From contig NZ_JAUSZX010000001.1 of assembly GCF_030818015.1 (NCBI RefSeq), positions 496,001 through 560,000 on the forward strand: a stretch of 64,000 nt of DNA, given 5' to 3'. Every line of letters starts with the position of its first letter. Within the stretch, counting starts at the first letter, position 1. This DNA is from Arthrobacter globiformis (GTDB lineage Bacteria > Actinomycetota > Actinomycetes > Actinomycetales > Micrococcaceae). Of the stretch, positions 52,344 through 62,500 are shown piece after piece. Both the position numbers and the translations under genes were made by a program. The notes beneath the pieces are model-generated. The model ran no database searches and had not been told where the DNA came from. It was given only the letters and a program-made list of their open reading frames with translations.

Positions 52344-52801
52344 CGGGCGCTCATCTCCTGCATGATGTGCGCGGCCCGGCTCAGGGTCAGCCTGTCCTCC
52401 GCGCTCAGGCCAGCGACCCGTTGAGCCAGCCAGGCGGTCCGCTGGCCCCGCGCCTCTTCCAGAACGTCCACGCCGGCAGGCGTGATGCCCACCTGGATCT
52501 GGCGGCCGTCCTCCGGATGCGTTGACCGGGACACAAATCCCAGCTCTGCGAGGGCATTCACGATCCGGGTCATCGACGGCGCCTGCACATGTTCCCGCTC
52601 CGCAAGTTCCCGGGGGGTGCGCGGGCCGTCGCTGTGGAGCTGGGCCAGCACCGTGTACTGGCCCGGAGTGATGATGTCGCCGGTGGCCTCAACGCGGAGC
52701 CGGCGGGAGGTCCGCATCACCGCAGTTCGAAGGTCGATCGCCAGGATGTCCGGCCTTATGGATTGAGGGGTCTCTTGGTGTGCCGCTCCGTTTGCAGGCA
52801 T
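52340..52801 (-). CDS. MarR-family transcriptional regulator
   Basis: 153 residues from ATG 52801; AGGAGG lies 12 bases before it, a longer spacing than usual. A GTG at 52831 is upstream of that site and inside the operator, so is less likely. The winged HTH is GQYTVLAQLHSDGPRTPRELAEREHVQAPSMTRIVNALAELGFVSRSTHPEDGRQIQVGITPAG. It regulates the efflux gene with which it overlaps. The palindrome just upstream probably is its own operator. Confidence 0.9.
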   Translation of the reverse strand: MPANGAAHQETPQSIRPDILAIDLRTAVMRTSRRLRVEATGDIITPGQYTVLAQLHSDGPRTPRELAEREHVQAPSMTRIVNALAELGFVSRSTHPEDGRQIQVGITPAGVDVLEEARGQRTAWLAQRVAGLSAEDRLTLSRAAHIMQEMSAR

Positions 52802-52824
52802 TTCGGAAGTGCGCCTCCTGATAG

Positions 52825-52837
52825 TTAGCACCGCTAA
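52825..52837. promoter_or_regulatory. Likely MarR operator
   Basis: TTAGC-ACC-GCTAA is an exact inverted repeat 24 bases upstream of the MarR start, flanked by further partial symmetry. Position and sequence fit autoregulation of the marR-MFS pair. Confidence 0.6.
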
Positions 52838-52903
52838 TTAGCTCGTCTAACCATTATCCACCCGGCCTTTCCGGGCAGCAACCCATGCCCAGGGGAATGT
52901 GAT

Positions 52904-53986
52904 CTATTTCCCTTTCGGGGCCGCCGTGCTTGCGCGGACCACCAGGTCGGTAGGCACCAGCGTGACGCCGGGTTCGGTGGTGTTGGTGCGGATCTGCTGC
53001 AGGACGTTGTCGACGCACTGGTTGCCGACGTCGGCGAAGTTCTGGTGGACCGTGGTCAGCGGTGGTGCGTAGGAGGAGGCTTCGGGGACGTCGTCGAAGC
53101 CGACCAGGCTGATGTCTTCGGGGACTGTTTTTCCTTTTTCGCGGAAGGCCCGGAGCAGGCCGAGGGCCATGTGGTCGTTCGCGGCGAAGACGGCCGTGCA
53201 GCCTGGTTCGTCGGCGAGCCGGAGTCCGGCCTCGTAGCCGGAGTCCGCCGACCAGTCGCCGCGGAGCACCGGCGGGACAGGCCTGCCGGCGTCGGTGAGG
53301 GTGGTGCGCCAGGCGGCGGCGCGGCGTTCGCTGGCGAAGGACTCTTCGGGGCCAGCGACGTGCCAGACGGTCTCGTGGCCGAGGTCCAGGAGGTGTTTGA
53401 CGGCCTTGCGGGCGCCGTCGGCCTGGTCTGTGTCCACCACGCTGTACTGCTCGCCGGCGTCGGAATCGACGACGACGACCTTCACTCCCGGAGGCAGCGT
53501 CACGGTCGCAGCATCCAGGAGGTGGACCTCCATGATAGCGATCACCGCGTCAACGGCGAGTTCACCCATCCGGGAGAACGCACCTTGGATCCCAGCCTGC
53601 GTTGGTGCCGTCACCGGGATCAGCGTGATGGCGAAGTCCTGCCGGGCTGCGTGCAGTGCGATGGCCTCAAGCGTGCGCATGTTACCCAGCGAGGACAGCG
53701 AGAACGTGATCACCCCGATGGTCCGGAAACTGCCCCGCTTAAGCGCCCGGGCCGCACTGTTCGGCCGGTACCCCAGCTCGTTCATCGCCGCAATCACCTG
53801 GCGGCGCGTGCTTTCGATGACGTCCGGGCTCCCGTTGGACACGCGGGAAACCGTTTGGGACGAGACTCCGGCGAGCTTGGCGACGTGGGCCATGGAGACC
53901 TGCTGCTTGCGTCGTGGCGCGGCGCCTGCGGCCTCCTTCGCAGGGGATATATTGCGGACCGGGGGTTGACCGGGTTCGTGCTCCAT
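52904..53986 (-). CDS. LacI-family regulator of the galactan operon
   Basis: 360 residues from ATG 53986; a longer frame would start with TTG within the operator. The HTH is SMAHVAKLAGVSSQTVSRVSNGSPDV, followed by RPNSAARALKRGSFRTIGVITF, then the sugar-binding core with GFDDVPEASSYAPPLTTVHQNF. It is only distantly related to the two arabinose LacI proteins, and the recognition helix is SSQTVSRV. It is divergent from the importer/GH42/GH30 operon. Two palindromes in the shared promoter region (54005 and 54041) fit its operators. The inducer may be a beta-galacto-oligosaccharide or galactose. Confidence 0.92.
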   Translation of the reverse strand: MEHEPGQPPVRNISPAKEAAGAAPRRKQQVSMAHVAKLAGVSSQTVSRVSNGSPDVIESTRRQVIAAMNELGYRPNSAARALKRGSFRTIGVITFSLSSLGNMRTLEAIALHAARQDFAITLIPVTAPTQAGIQGAFSRMGELAVDAVIAIMEVHLLDAATVTLPPGVKVVVVDSDAGEQYSVVDTDQADGARKAVKHLLDLGHETVWHVAGPEESFASERRAAAWRTTLTDAGRPVPPVLRGDWSADSGYEAGLRLADEPGCTAVFAANDHMALGLLRAFREKGKTVPEDISLVGFDDVPEASSYAPPLTTVHQNFADVGNQCVDNVLQQIRTNTTEPGVTLVPTDLVVRASTAAPKGK

Positions 53987-54004
53987 GTCACCATCGTACC
54001 AATC

Positions 54005-54054
54005 ATGTTTGCGCAAACATTAACAAAAGCTCACATGGCATGTTTACGTAAACA
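54005..54054. promoter_or_regulatory. Two LacI operators in the divergent galactan promoter
   Basis: ATGTTTGCGCAAACAT (54005-54020) is a perfect 16-base palindrome and TGTTTACGTAAACA (54041-54054) a perfect 14-base one, 36 bases centre to centre. Both have TGTTTRCG symmetry, different from the TGTTAGCG of the arabinose set. One site is 19 bases from the LacI start, the other 51 bases from the permease start, so both directions are covered. Confidence 0.82.
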
Positions 54055-54104
54055 GAACACGTTCGGTCACCAGCCAGGTGACGCAGCCCTAAAGAGGACC
54101 TTTC

Positions 54105-55043
54105 ATGACAATGACGTCCCCGCAAGTCGCAGCGCGAGCAGGAGCGGCTGCCCCGGCGGCCCGCACGAGCCGCCGCGCCAGCCGCCGTTCGTGGGCCGGC
54201 TGGTGGTTCATTGGCCCGTTCATGGCCGTTTTCGCAGTGGTCTTCCTGGCCCCGATCGCGTATTCCATCTACCTGAGCGTCTTTCGCAACCAGCTCATCG
54301 GCGGCACCGCGTTCGTGGGCCTGGACAACTACGCCCGGGCGTTGGGGGACCCGCAGTTCTGGTCCGCGCTGGGACGGGTTTCGCTGTTCCTGGCCGTCCA
54401 GGTGCCGGTCATGCTGATGATCGCCCTCGTTGTGGCCCTCGCCCTGGACAGCGGCAGGCTCTACGGGAAGTCGTTCTTCCGGATCTCGATCTTCCTGCCC
54501 TATGCCGTGCCCGCCGTCGTCGCCACACTCATGTGGGGCTTCATGTACGGCACCCGATTCGGACTGGTGGGAAACATCAACCAGGCCTTCGGCCTGAACC
54601 TGCCCAGCCCGCTCTCCTCCGAACTGGTGCTGGCCTCAATCGGAAACATCGTCACGTGGGAGTTCATCGGCTACAACATGCTGATCTTCTACTCCGCGCT
54701 GACCGTCATCCCCAAGTCCCTCTATGAGGCCGCTGAGATCGACGGCGCCGGCCAGCTGAGGGTCATCGCCGCGATCAAGCTCCCGGCCATCCGCGGCGCC
54801 ATCGTGGTCGCCAACATCTTCTCAGTGATCGGCAGTTTCCAGCTCTTCAATGAGCCCAGCATCCTCAAGAGCCTCTCACCCAACACCATCTCGACCTACT
54901 TCACGCCCAACCTGTACGCCTTCTCCCTGTCCTTCTCCGGGCAGCAGTACAACTACTCCGCCACGGTGGCGATCATCATGGGGCTGATCACCATGGCCAT
55001 TGCCTATGCCGTCCAGGTCCGCGGCATGCGAAAGGAGCGCTGA
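54105..55043 (+). CDS. Carbohydrate ABC transporter permease (MalF-like)
   Basis: 312 residues with six membrane segments. Typical blocks are WWFIGPFMAVFAVVFLAPIAYSIYLSVFRNQL, FVGLDNYARALGDPQFWSALGRVS and the EAA loop YEAAEIDGAGQLRVIAAIKLPAIRGAIVVAN. It forms the channel with the next permease and imports an oligosaccharide. AGGACCTTTC is upstream of ATG. It is the first gene of the galactan operon. No ATPase gene accompanies it, as is usual for actinobacterial oligosaccharide importers that share MsiK. Confidence 0.92.
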   Translation: MTMTSPQVAARAGAAAPAARTSRRASRRSWAGWWFIGPFMAVFAVVFLAPIAYSIYLSVFRNQLIGGTAFVGLDNYARALGDPQFWSALGRVSLFLAVQVPVMLMIALVVALALDSGRLYGKSFFRISIFLPYAVPAVVATLMWGFMYGTRFGLVGNINQAFGLNLPSPLSSELVLASIGNIVTWEFIGYNMLIFYSALTVIPKSLYEAAEIDGAGQLRVIAAIKLPAIRGAIVVANIFSVIGSFQLFNEPSILKSLSPNTISTYFTPNLYAFSLSFSGQQYNYSATVAIIMGLITMAIAYAVQVRGMRKER

Positions 55044-55045
55044 CC

Positions 55046-55996
55046 ATGAGCGTTCAGACAGCCGCCCGCCCCAGCAGCTCCAGCGCAGGGACGTCGTCCC
55101 AGCCAAAAATCCGCACCCCGCGCCTGCGGTTCCCACGCGCAGCCCGGTCCCGGCGCTCGCGCCGCAGCCTGGCACTGACTCTCCTGATGGGCCTTGTCCT
55201 CCTCTACAGCCTGGCCCCGCTGTTCTGGCTCCTGGTCAACGCCACCAAAACGCAGGACGGCCTGCTCAACTCCTTCGGCCTGTGGTTCGACGGCGATTTT
55301 GCCCTCTGGGACAACATCGCCCGGACAGCCACCTACGACGGCGGGATCTTCCTTCGCTGGTTCGCCAACACAGTCCTCTACGTCGTGCTCGGCGCAGGCG
55401 GTGCCACTTTCCTCGCCGTCCTCGGCGGCTACGCGCTGGCCAAGTTCGATTTCCCTGGCCGGAAGGCTGTGTTCGCCGTCGTCATCGGAGCGGTGGCCAT
55501 TCCGGGCACGGCACTCGCGGTCCCCACGTTCCTCATGTTCAGCCAGATGGGCCTCACCAACACCCCCTGGGCCGTGATCATCCCCTCGCTCATCTCGCCC
55601 TTCGGCCTGTACCTCATGTGGACCTTCGCCACCGAGGCCATCCCCACCGAGATCATGGAGTCCGCCCGGATCGACGGCGCCAGCGAGGCACGCACCTTCT
55701 TCCAGGTCTGCCTTCCGCTGCTGACCCCGGGCATTGTCACCGTGCTGCTCTTCACCATGGTGGCCACCTGGAACAACTACTTCCTGCCGCTGATCATGCT
55801 GAAGAACCCGGACTGGTACCCCCTCACCCTGGGCCTGAACGCCTGGAACGCGCAGGCCGGCACCGCCGGCGGGGAAGCCATCTTCAACCTCGTCATCACC
55901 GGTTCCCTGCTCACCATCCTGCCGCTGATCGCAGCGTTCCTGCTGCTCCAGCGCTACTGGCAGTCCGGCCTTTCCGCCGGAAGCGTCAAAGAATAA
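55046..55996 (+). CDS. Carbohydrate ABC transporter permease (MalG-like)
   Basis: 316 residues. After a basic serine-rich N-terminus come six membrane segments: LALTLLMGLVLLYSLAPLFWLLVN, FANTVLYVVLGAGGATFLAVLGGYALAKFDF, AVFAVVIGAVAIPGTALAVPTFLMFSQMGLTNTPWAVIIPSL. The EAA loop is MESARIDGASEARTFFQVCLPLLTPGIVTVLL. It starts two bases after the MalF-like gene and precedes the binding protein by 42 bases. Functions as partner permease in oligosaccharide uptake. Confidence 0.92.
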   Translation: MSVQTAARPSSSSAGTSSQPKIRTPRLRFPRAARSRRSRRSLALTLLMGLVLLYSLAPLFWLLVNATKTQDGLLNSFGLWFDGDFALWDNIARTATYDGGIFLRWFANTVLYVVLGAGGATFLAVLGGYALAKFDFPGRKAVFAVVIGAVAIPGTALAVPTFLMFSQMGLTNTPWAVIIPSLISPFGLYLMWTFATEAIPTEIMESARIDGASEARTFFQVCLPLLTPGIVTVLLFTMVATWNNYFLPLIMLKNPDWYPLTLGLNAWNAQAGTAGGEAIFNLVITGSLLTILPLIAAFLLLQRYWQSGLSAGSVKE

Positions 55997-56038
55997 CGCC
56001 CGTCCCACCCTCACCAACAACGCAGTTAGAAGGAAGAC

Positions 56039-57382
56039 ATGATCAAGACCCTGACCCGCCGCGGCCTGCTGCAGACTTCCGCCGTCGCCGCCGCACTCGC
56101 CCTGGGGCTCACCGCCTGCGGAGGCGGCGGCAACGCAGCGCCGCAGCAAACGGTCAACAGCGACGCCGTCGAAGCCGCCCTCCAAAAAGGCGGCAAGCTG
56201 ACAGTGTGGGCCTGGGACCAGTCGCTGAAGAAAGTCGCCGAGGGCTTCGAGGCCAAGTACCCCAACGTGGACGTCAACCTGGTCAACGCGGGCACCGGAA
56301 ACGACCAGTACACCGCCCTGCAGAACGCGATGTCCGCCGGCTCCGGGGTGCCCGATGTGGCGCAGATTGAGTACTACGCACTTCCGCAGTTTGCGCTCAG
56401 CAAGTCACTGGCGGAGCTCGGCCAGTTCGGCGCTGCAGACCTCGACGGTACCTTCACGGCCGGTCCGTGGTCCTCGGTGCAGGCGCAGGGCGGCGTCTAC
56501 GGCCTTCCCATGGACTCCGGCCCCATGGCCCTGTTCTACAACAAGCAACTCTTCGACAAGCACGGCATCGCAGTGCCCACCACCTGGGATGAGTTCCTCG
56601 AGGCCGGACGTGCGCTGAAGAAGGCTGACCCGAAGGCCTACATCGCCAACGACACAGGGGACGCCGGGTTCACCACCAGCATGATCTGGCAGGCCGGCGG
56701 CAAGCCCTACAAGGTGGACGGCACCAACGTCGGCGTGAACTTCTCCGACGAAGGGTCCACCAAGTTCGCCGAGACCTGGCAAAAGCTCATTGACGAGGAC
56801 CTCCTGGCCCCCATCAGCTCGTGGAGCGATGAATGGTACAAGGGCCTCGGCAACGGCACCATCGCCACCCTTTCCACCGGCGCTTGGATGCCCGGGAACC
56901 TGGTCTCCGGCGTTGCCGACGGGGCAGGCAAATGGCGGGTCGCACCCTTGCCGCAGTGGGAGAAGGGCGCCAACAGCAGCGCCGAAAACGGCGGCAGCTC
57001 GCTGGCCATTCCTGCGGCCAGCAGCCAGGCAGCGCTGGCCTACGGCTTCCTGAAGTACTCCAATGTTGAGGAAGGCGTCCAGGCCAGGATCGACGGAGGA
57101 GCGTTCCCCGCCACCTCAAAGGACCTGGCGTCCGAGAAATTCCAGAACACCGAGTTCAAGTACTTCGGCGGCCAAAAGGCCAACCAGATCTTCGCCGAAT
57201 TAGCGAAGAATGTTCCCGCCGGCTGGTCCTACCTGCCGTTCCAGGTCTACGCCAACAGCATTTTCAACGACACCGCCGGCCAGGCCTACGTCTCCGGCAC
57301 CAAGCTCAAGGACGGCCTCGCCGCATGGCAGAAAGCCTCGGTCAAGTACGGCACCGAGCAGGGGTTCACGGTCAAGGAATAA
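56039..57382 (+). CDS. Carbohydrate ABC transporter binding lipoprotein
   Basis: 447 residues; GAAGGAAG precedes ATG. The signal (MIKTLTRRGLLQTSAVAAAL) ends in the lipobox LTAC at about residue 26. The family 1 extracellular solute-binding fold follows: KLTVWAWDQSLKKVAEGFEAKYPNVDVNLVNAGTGNDQYTALQNAMSAGSGVPDVAQIEYYALPQF (in blocks), and YGLPMDSGPMALFYNKQLFDKHGIAVPTTWDEFLEAGRAL. Binds the imported oligosaccharide, by context a galacto-oligosaccharide derived from arabinogalactan. Gene order permease, permease, binding protein is less common than binding protein first. Confidence 0.92.
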   Translation: MIKTLTRRGLLQTSAVAAALALGLTACGGGGNAAPQQTVNSDAVEAALQKGGKLTVWAWDQSLKKVAEGFEAKYPNVDVNLVNAGTGNDQYTALQNAMSAGSGVPDVAQIEYYALPQFALSKSLAELGQFGAADLDGTFTAGPWSSVQAQGGVYGLPMDSGPMALFYNKQLFDKHGIAVPTTWDEFLEAGRALKKADPKAYIANDTGDAGFTTSMIWQAGGKPYKVDGTNVGVNFSDEGSTKFAETWQKLIDEDLLAPISSWSDEWYKGLGNGTIATLSTGAWMPGNLVSGVADGAGKWRVAPLPQWEKGANSSAENGGSSLAIPAASSQAALAYGFLKYSNVEEGVQARIDGGAFPATSKDLASEKFQNTEFKYFGGQKANQIFAELAKNVPAGWSYLPFQVYANSIFNDTAGQAYVSGTKLKDGLAAWQKASVKYGTEQGFTVKE

Positions 57383-57473
57383 GACCCCGTAGGCAACCCA
57401 CCCATCTCCGCGGACGCGCCAGCCAGCCCGGCGCGTCCGCGGCCACCCAAACGCGCCCAAAAAGAGGAACTCC

Positions 57474-59501
57474 ATGACCCACACCGCCCAACACCGCTGG
57501 CTGCGCTGGCCGTCCCCGGACACCAAGAGGCTGGCCTTCGGTGCCGACTACAACCCCGAGCAGTGGCCCCGCGAGGTCTGGGCAGAGGATGTGCGGCTCA
57601 TGAGGGAGGCCGGGGTCAACATCGTCTCCCTGGCCATTTTCTCGTGGGCACGGATCCAGCCCTCGCGGGACAGCTGGGACTTTGCCTGGCTTGACGACAT
57701 CATCGGCCTGCTCCACGCCAACGGCATTGCCGTGGACCTTGCCACCGCCACCGCCTCCCCGCCGCCGTGGCTCGCGGCCGAACACCCGGAAATCCTTCCG
57801 GTCACCCAGAACGGCGAGACCCTCTGGCCCGGCGGCCGGCAGCACTGGCGGCCCACGTCGCCGGTGTTCCGCGAGCACGCACTGACGCTCGTGCGCGCCA
57901 TGGCCGAACGCTACAAGGACCACCCCGCCGTCTGTGCCTGGCACGTTTCCAACGAGCTTGGCTGCCACAACATCTATGACTATTCCGACGACGCCGCAGC
58001 CGCCTTCCGCCGGTGGCTCCAGGACCGCTACGGCACACTTGAGGAGCTGAACACCGCCTGGGGGACCGACTTCTGGTCCCAGCGCTACGCGGACTGGAAC
58101 CACATCCTCCCGCCGCGCAAGGCGGCGTCCTACCCGAACCCCACGCAGCAGCTGGACTTCAAGCGCTTCTCCTCGGACTCGTTGGGGGATTACCTCCGCG
58201 CCGAACGCGACATCCTCAACGGCATCACCCCGGACATTCCCGTCACCACCAATTTCATGGTGATGGGGGAAACGAAGGGAATGGACTACGCCGTCTGGGC
58301 CGCCGACGTCGATTTCGTCTCCAACGACCACTACGTGGTCCCGGGACCGCAGGACCATGACGAACTGTCCTTCTCCGCGAACCTGACCGGCAACATCGCC
58401 GGCGGCAACCCCTGGTTCCTCATGGAGCACTCCACGAGCGCCGTCAATTGGCAGCCCGTGAACACGCCCAAGAAGCCTGGGGCCCTCGCCCGGGACTCGC
58501 TCACCCACGTGGCCCACGGCGCAGACGCGGTCTGCTTCTTCCAGTGGCGGCAGTCGCGCGCCGGGGCAGAGAAATACCACTCCGCGATGGTTTCGCACGC
58601 CGGCAGCGACAGCAGGCTCTTCCGCGACGTCACCGCGCTGGGACGGACGCTGGGCGAACTCTCGGCGATCACGGGAAGCCGGCGCGAGCCGGCACGGGCC
58701 GCGATCCTCTTCGACTGGGACTCCTGGTGGGCCAGCGAGCTGGACTCCCATCCGAGCGACAGGCTCCGCTACCGGCAGGAGGCGCTCGACTGGTATTCGG
58801 CGTTCCTGGCCAGCGGCATCCGCGCCGATGTCCTCCCGGCGGCAGCCTCCCTTGAGGGCTACCACCTGGTCATCGCACCGGTCCTGCACGTGGTGCCGGC
58901 GGAGCTGCGCGCGCGGTTGACCGCTTTTGTCGAAGCAGGCGGACACCTGGTGACCACCTACTTCTCGGGCATCGTGGACCAGAACGACCACGTGTGGCTC
59001 GGCGGATATCCCGGCGCCCTCGGCGATCTGCTGGGGATCCGGGTGGAAGAGTTCGGCCCGCTGGCCCCCGGAGAAGAAGCCACGCTCGACGACGGGTCAG
59101 CCGGCACGCTGTGGGCGGACTCGGTGGCCACCACCTCCGGAGACACGAAGGTCCTGCGCCGGTTCACCTCCGGTGACCACGCGGGTGAACCGGCTGTAAC
59201 CCGGCGCAGCGTGGGCAGCGGATCCGCCGGCTACGTGGCGACGCGACTCGGACCCGCCGGCCTGGTCCCTGTCCTGCGGGAATTCGCCGACCTGGCCGGC
59301 GTCGAGTCTGAACTGCCCGCAGAACTGTGTGGCGCCGTCGAACTCGCCGTCCGCGCAGGGGAGGAAGGACGCTTCCTTTTCCTGATCAACCGAACGGACC
59401 AGGCCGTCGACATCTCGGCAGTCCCCGGCGCCGTGCTCGCGGGCACCGGGCAAGCCAAGCTCGCAGCCCGCGGTGTGGCCGTTCTCAAAAGCCCCAAATA
59501 A
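57474..59501 (+). CDS. GH42 beta-galactosidase
   Basis: 675 residues, normal for GH42. The start RLAFGADYNPEQWPREVWAEDVRLMREAGVNIVSLAIFSWARIQPS is typical. The acid/base is E161 in WHVSNELGCHNIYD, and the nucleophile E318 in FLMEHSTSAVNW. Trimer-forming and C-terminal beta domains follow, with ARAAILFDWDSWWASE and the type-A glutamine amidotransferase-like region around VPAELRARLTAFVEAGGHLVTTYFSG. No signal peptide, so cytoplasmic. It hydrolyses galacto-oligosaccharides imported by the transporter encoded upstream. AAAAGAGGAACTCC precedes ATG. Confidence 0.95.
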   Translation: MTHTAQHRWLRWPSPDTKRLAFGADYNPEQWPREVWAEDVRLMREAGVNIVSLAIFSWARIQPSRDSWDFAWLDDIIGLLHANGIAVDLATATASPPPWLAAEHPEILPVTQNGETLWPGGRQHWRPTSPVFREHALTLVRAMAERYKDHPAVCAWHVSNELGCHNIYDYSDDAAAAFRRWLQDRYGTLEELNTAWGTDFWSQRYADWNHILPPRKAASYPNPTQQLDFKRFSSDSLGDYLRAERDILNGITPDIPVTTNFMVMGETKGMDYAVWAADVDFVSNDHYVVPGPQDHDELSFSANLTGNIAGGNPWFLMEHSTSAVNWQPVNTPKKPGALARDSLTHVAHGADAVCFFQWRQSRAGAEKYHSAMVSHAGSDSRLFRDVTALGRTLGELSAITGSRREPARAAILFDWDSWWASELDSHPSDRLRYRQEALDWYSAFLASGIRADVLPAAASLEGYHLVIAPVLHVVPAELRARLTAFVEAGGHLVTTYFSGIVDQNDHVWLGGYPGALGDLLGIRVEEFGPLAPGEEATLDDGSAGTLWADSVATTSGDTKVLRRFTSGDHAGEPAVTRRSVGSGSAGYVATRLGPAGLVPVLREFADLAGVESELPAELCGAVELAVRAGEEGRFLFLINRTDQAVDISAVPGAVLAGTGQAKLAARGVAVLKSPK

Positions 59502-59550
59502 AGCAGCAGTCCCCAGAGATCAGCAGTATCACCGCACCGAAGGGAATTCA

Positions 59551-62500
59551 ATGACGAACAGATCCAGACGGCCCTGGGCCGTGACCGCCGCCGGCGTCAC
59601 CGCGGCGGTCTTCTCCGCAGGGCTCGTGGCCGGACCCGCACTCGCCGCCCCGGTGCCGGCCAAGGCAGCCGACGAACCCGTGCCGGCCGGCGCCGTGACC
59701 GTGCGGCCGGACCCCTCCTACCAGGGTGACGCCTTCGAAGGGTGGGGCACCAGCCTGGTCTGGTTCGCCAACGCCACCGGCGACTATCCGGATGAAATCC
59801 GCAACAAGCTTGCTGACATGGTCTTCGGCGACGAGGGGCTGAACCTCAACATCGCGCGGTACAACGTCGGCGGCGGAAACGCGCCGGACGTGAAGGACTA
59901 CCTCCGGGCCGGCGGCGCCGTTGAAGGTTGGTGGAAGGCCCCCGAGGGCACCACCCGGCAGGACAAAGACTGGTGGGATCCGGAAAATTCGGACCACTGG
60001 AACCTCGACGCCGACCAGACACAGCGCTGGTGGGTGGACCGGATCAAGAACGACATCACGCACTGGGAAGCCTTCAGCAATTCCCCGCCGTGGTTCCAGA
60101 CGGTCAGCGGATACGTTTCGGGCGGCTTCAACTCCTCGCAGGACCAACTGCGGACCGAGAGCGTTGAAGACTTCTCCTCCTACCTGGTGGGCGTCATCAA
60201 GCAGCTGGAAAAGGCGCACGGCATCAAGATCGACACCATCGATCCCATGAACGAACCGAACACCCCGTACTGGGGAACCAGCCTGAACTCGGCGGGCCAG
60301 CCCGTCGGTGGCCGGCAGGAAGGCGCCCACATGGGCCCCGAACTGCAGCAGAAGGTGGTCCAGTCCCTGGCCAAGGCACTGGCCAGTGCCGACACCGGCG
60401 CCGTCATCAGCGCCATGGACGAGACCAACCCTTCGACGTTCGCCAGCAACTGGAACAGCTATTCCGCCGACGCCAAGGCAAACGTCGGGCAGCTCAACGT
60501 CCACACCTACGGGACCGGGCAGCGGACAGCCGTCCGGGACATCGCCAAGGGCGAGGACAAGCCCCTGTGGATGAGCGAAACCGGCGGCTCCTGGCTGGAC
60601 GGGCAGAACTTCACCAGCATGCAGCCCGGGCTCGGCCTGGCCCAGCACATGGTCAACGACCTCCGCGAGCTCGAGCCCGAGGCCTGGGTGTTCTGGCAGC
60701 CCGTTGAGGACTACAACAACATGAAGCCCGGCGGCGAAAGCGCCATCGGCTCCAACTGGGGCGAGATCCAGCTGCCCTTCGACTGCGCTGCCGGGGACAA
60801 CCTCGATAGCTGCCCGATCTACACGAACACCAAATACAACACCGCGCGGAACTTCACGCACTACATCAAGCCCGGGGACCGCCTGGTCAAGGTGGACGAC
60901 ACGAACAGCGCGGCCGCCGTCTCCGACTCCGGAGCCACCGTGGTGCACGTGAACGACAGCAAGCAGCAGCGCCAGGTTGCCCTGGATCTCTCCGGGTTCG
61001 GTGCAATTCAGGGGAACGCCACCGTGACCCCGGTGACCAGCGACGCCTCCGGCGCGCTGGTGCAGGGAGAGCCGGTCGCCGTCGGAAAGGACCGCACGGC
61101 GGTCCTCACGGTGGCGGCCGAATCCGTCACAACGTTCCTGGTCAATGGTGTGCACGGCGTGGCCAAGGACGCCGCCCTGGTCCAGGCGGACCACGTCTAC
61201 CGCCTGCAGGGCGTCGAAAGCGGCAAGTCCCTTACCCAGGGAACCGGCAACGCCGCCGTCATCCGTTCCGCCGCGGGCGCCGACCAGCAGTGGACCATCC
61301 GCCGCCTCAGCGGAGAGAACAGCAGCCGTGCCCGCTACGCGATTGAAACGCCCGACGGCGGGCGGCAGCTCGCCGTCGTCGATGGAACGCCCCAGCTGGC
61401 GCCGGCGGAGCCAACGCCGGCTGACGCCTCCCAGTGGACCATGTCCACCACCGGAGACGGCACCTACACGTTCGTCAACGCGGCAACCGGCAGGCTTCTC
61501 GAGGTGGGCGGGCATGCCACCGGGGACGGATCTCCAGTGACCCTGTGGACCGCCAACTCCGGCGAGAACCAGCGCTGGCGGGTCATCGATGAAACTGTCC
61601 AGGGATTCCAGAACGTCACGGCGTTCACCGTGCCCGAGACCGCTCCGCAGCTGCCCGCCAGGGTGGTCCCCGTCTACCGCGACGGCGCCCGGGGTGAACT
61701 TCCGGTGACCTGGACGATGCCGCCGGAGAACCGGTGGAGCAAACCCGGAACGGTTGACGTTCGCGGAACGGCGACCGACGTCCTGGGTGTTGCGCATCCG
61801 GTGACGGCCAAAGTCACGGTGGACAAGCTCGTCTCGACGCTTCCGGCCCGGGCCAAGACCTATGCCGGCGGAACGCCCGCGCTCCCTGCCACCGTGACAG
61901 CGGTGACTGCCGGCGGCAGCAAGGTGGAGCGGCCGGTTGTCTGGGATGCCGCCGGACGTTTTTCCGAGATTGGCGTGGCCACAGTTGCTGGCGGGGCCGA
62001 CGCCGCCGACGGGCGGACACTGCCCGCCACTGTCCGCGTCCAGGTCACGGCGGGAACAGCCGACAACGTGGCCGATGACCCCGAGGCCACGTTCAGCGCC
62101 ACGTTCACCGAGCCGGGCTACGGCACGGCAGGGCTGGGCAACGGCAACCTGACGGACAAGGCCTGGTCCAACTGGAAGTCGGGTGCCAAGAACACCACCG
62201 ACACCCTGTCCGTGGCGCTCGCGAACCAGAAAACAGTGACCGGCGTGAGGGTCCACTTCTACCGCGACGGATCCACCGACAGCTACGCCCAAAGCCTCCA
62301 GGCGCAGACCAAGGCAGCCGACGGCACGTGGCAGAACGCTGGCGGCCCGGTCCCGGTCCCCGGCGGCAGCCCGGCCCCGGTGGTTACGGTTCCGGTTGCC
62401 AATGTGGACACCAGTGACGTCCGCGTGGTGCTCACCGCCCGGCCGAACACCCACATGACGGTCAGCGAAGTGCAGGTGCTGGCGCTGGCTCCGGGCAAGT

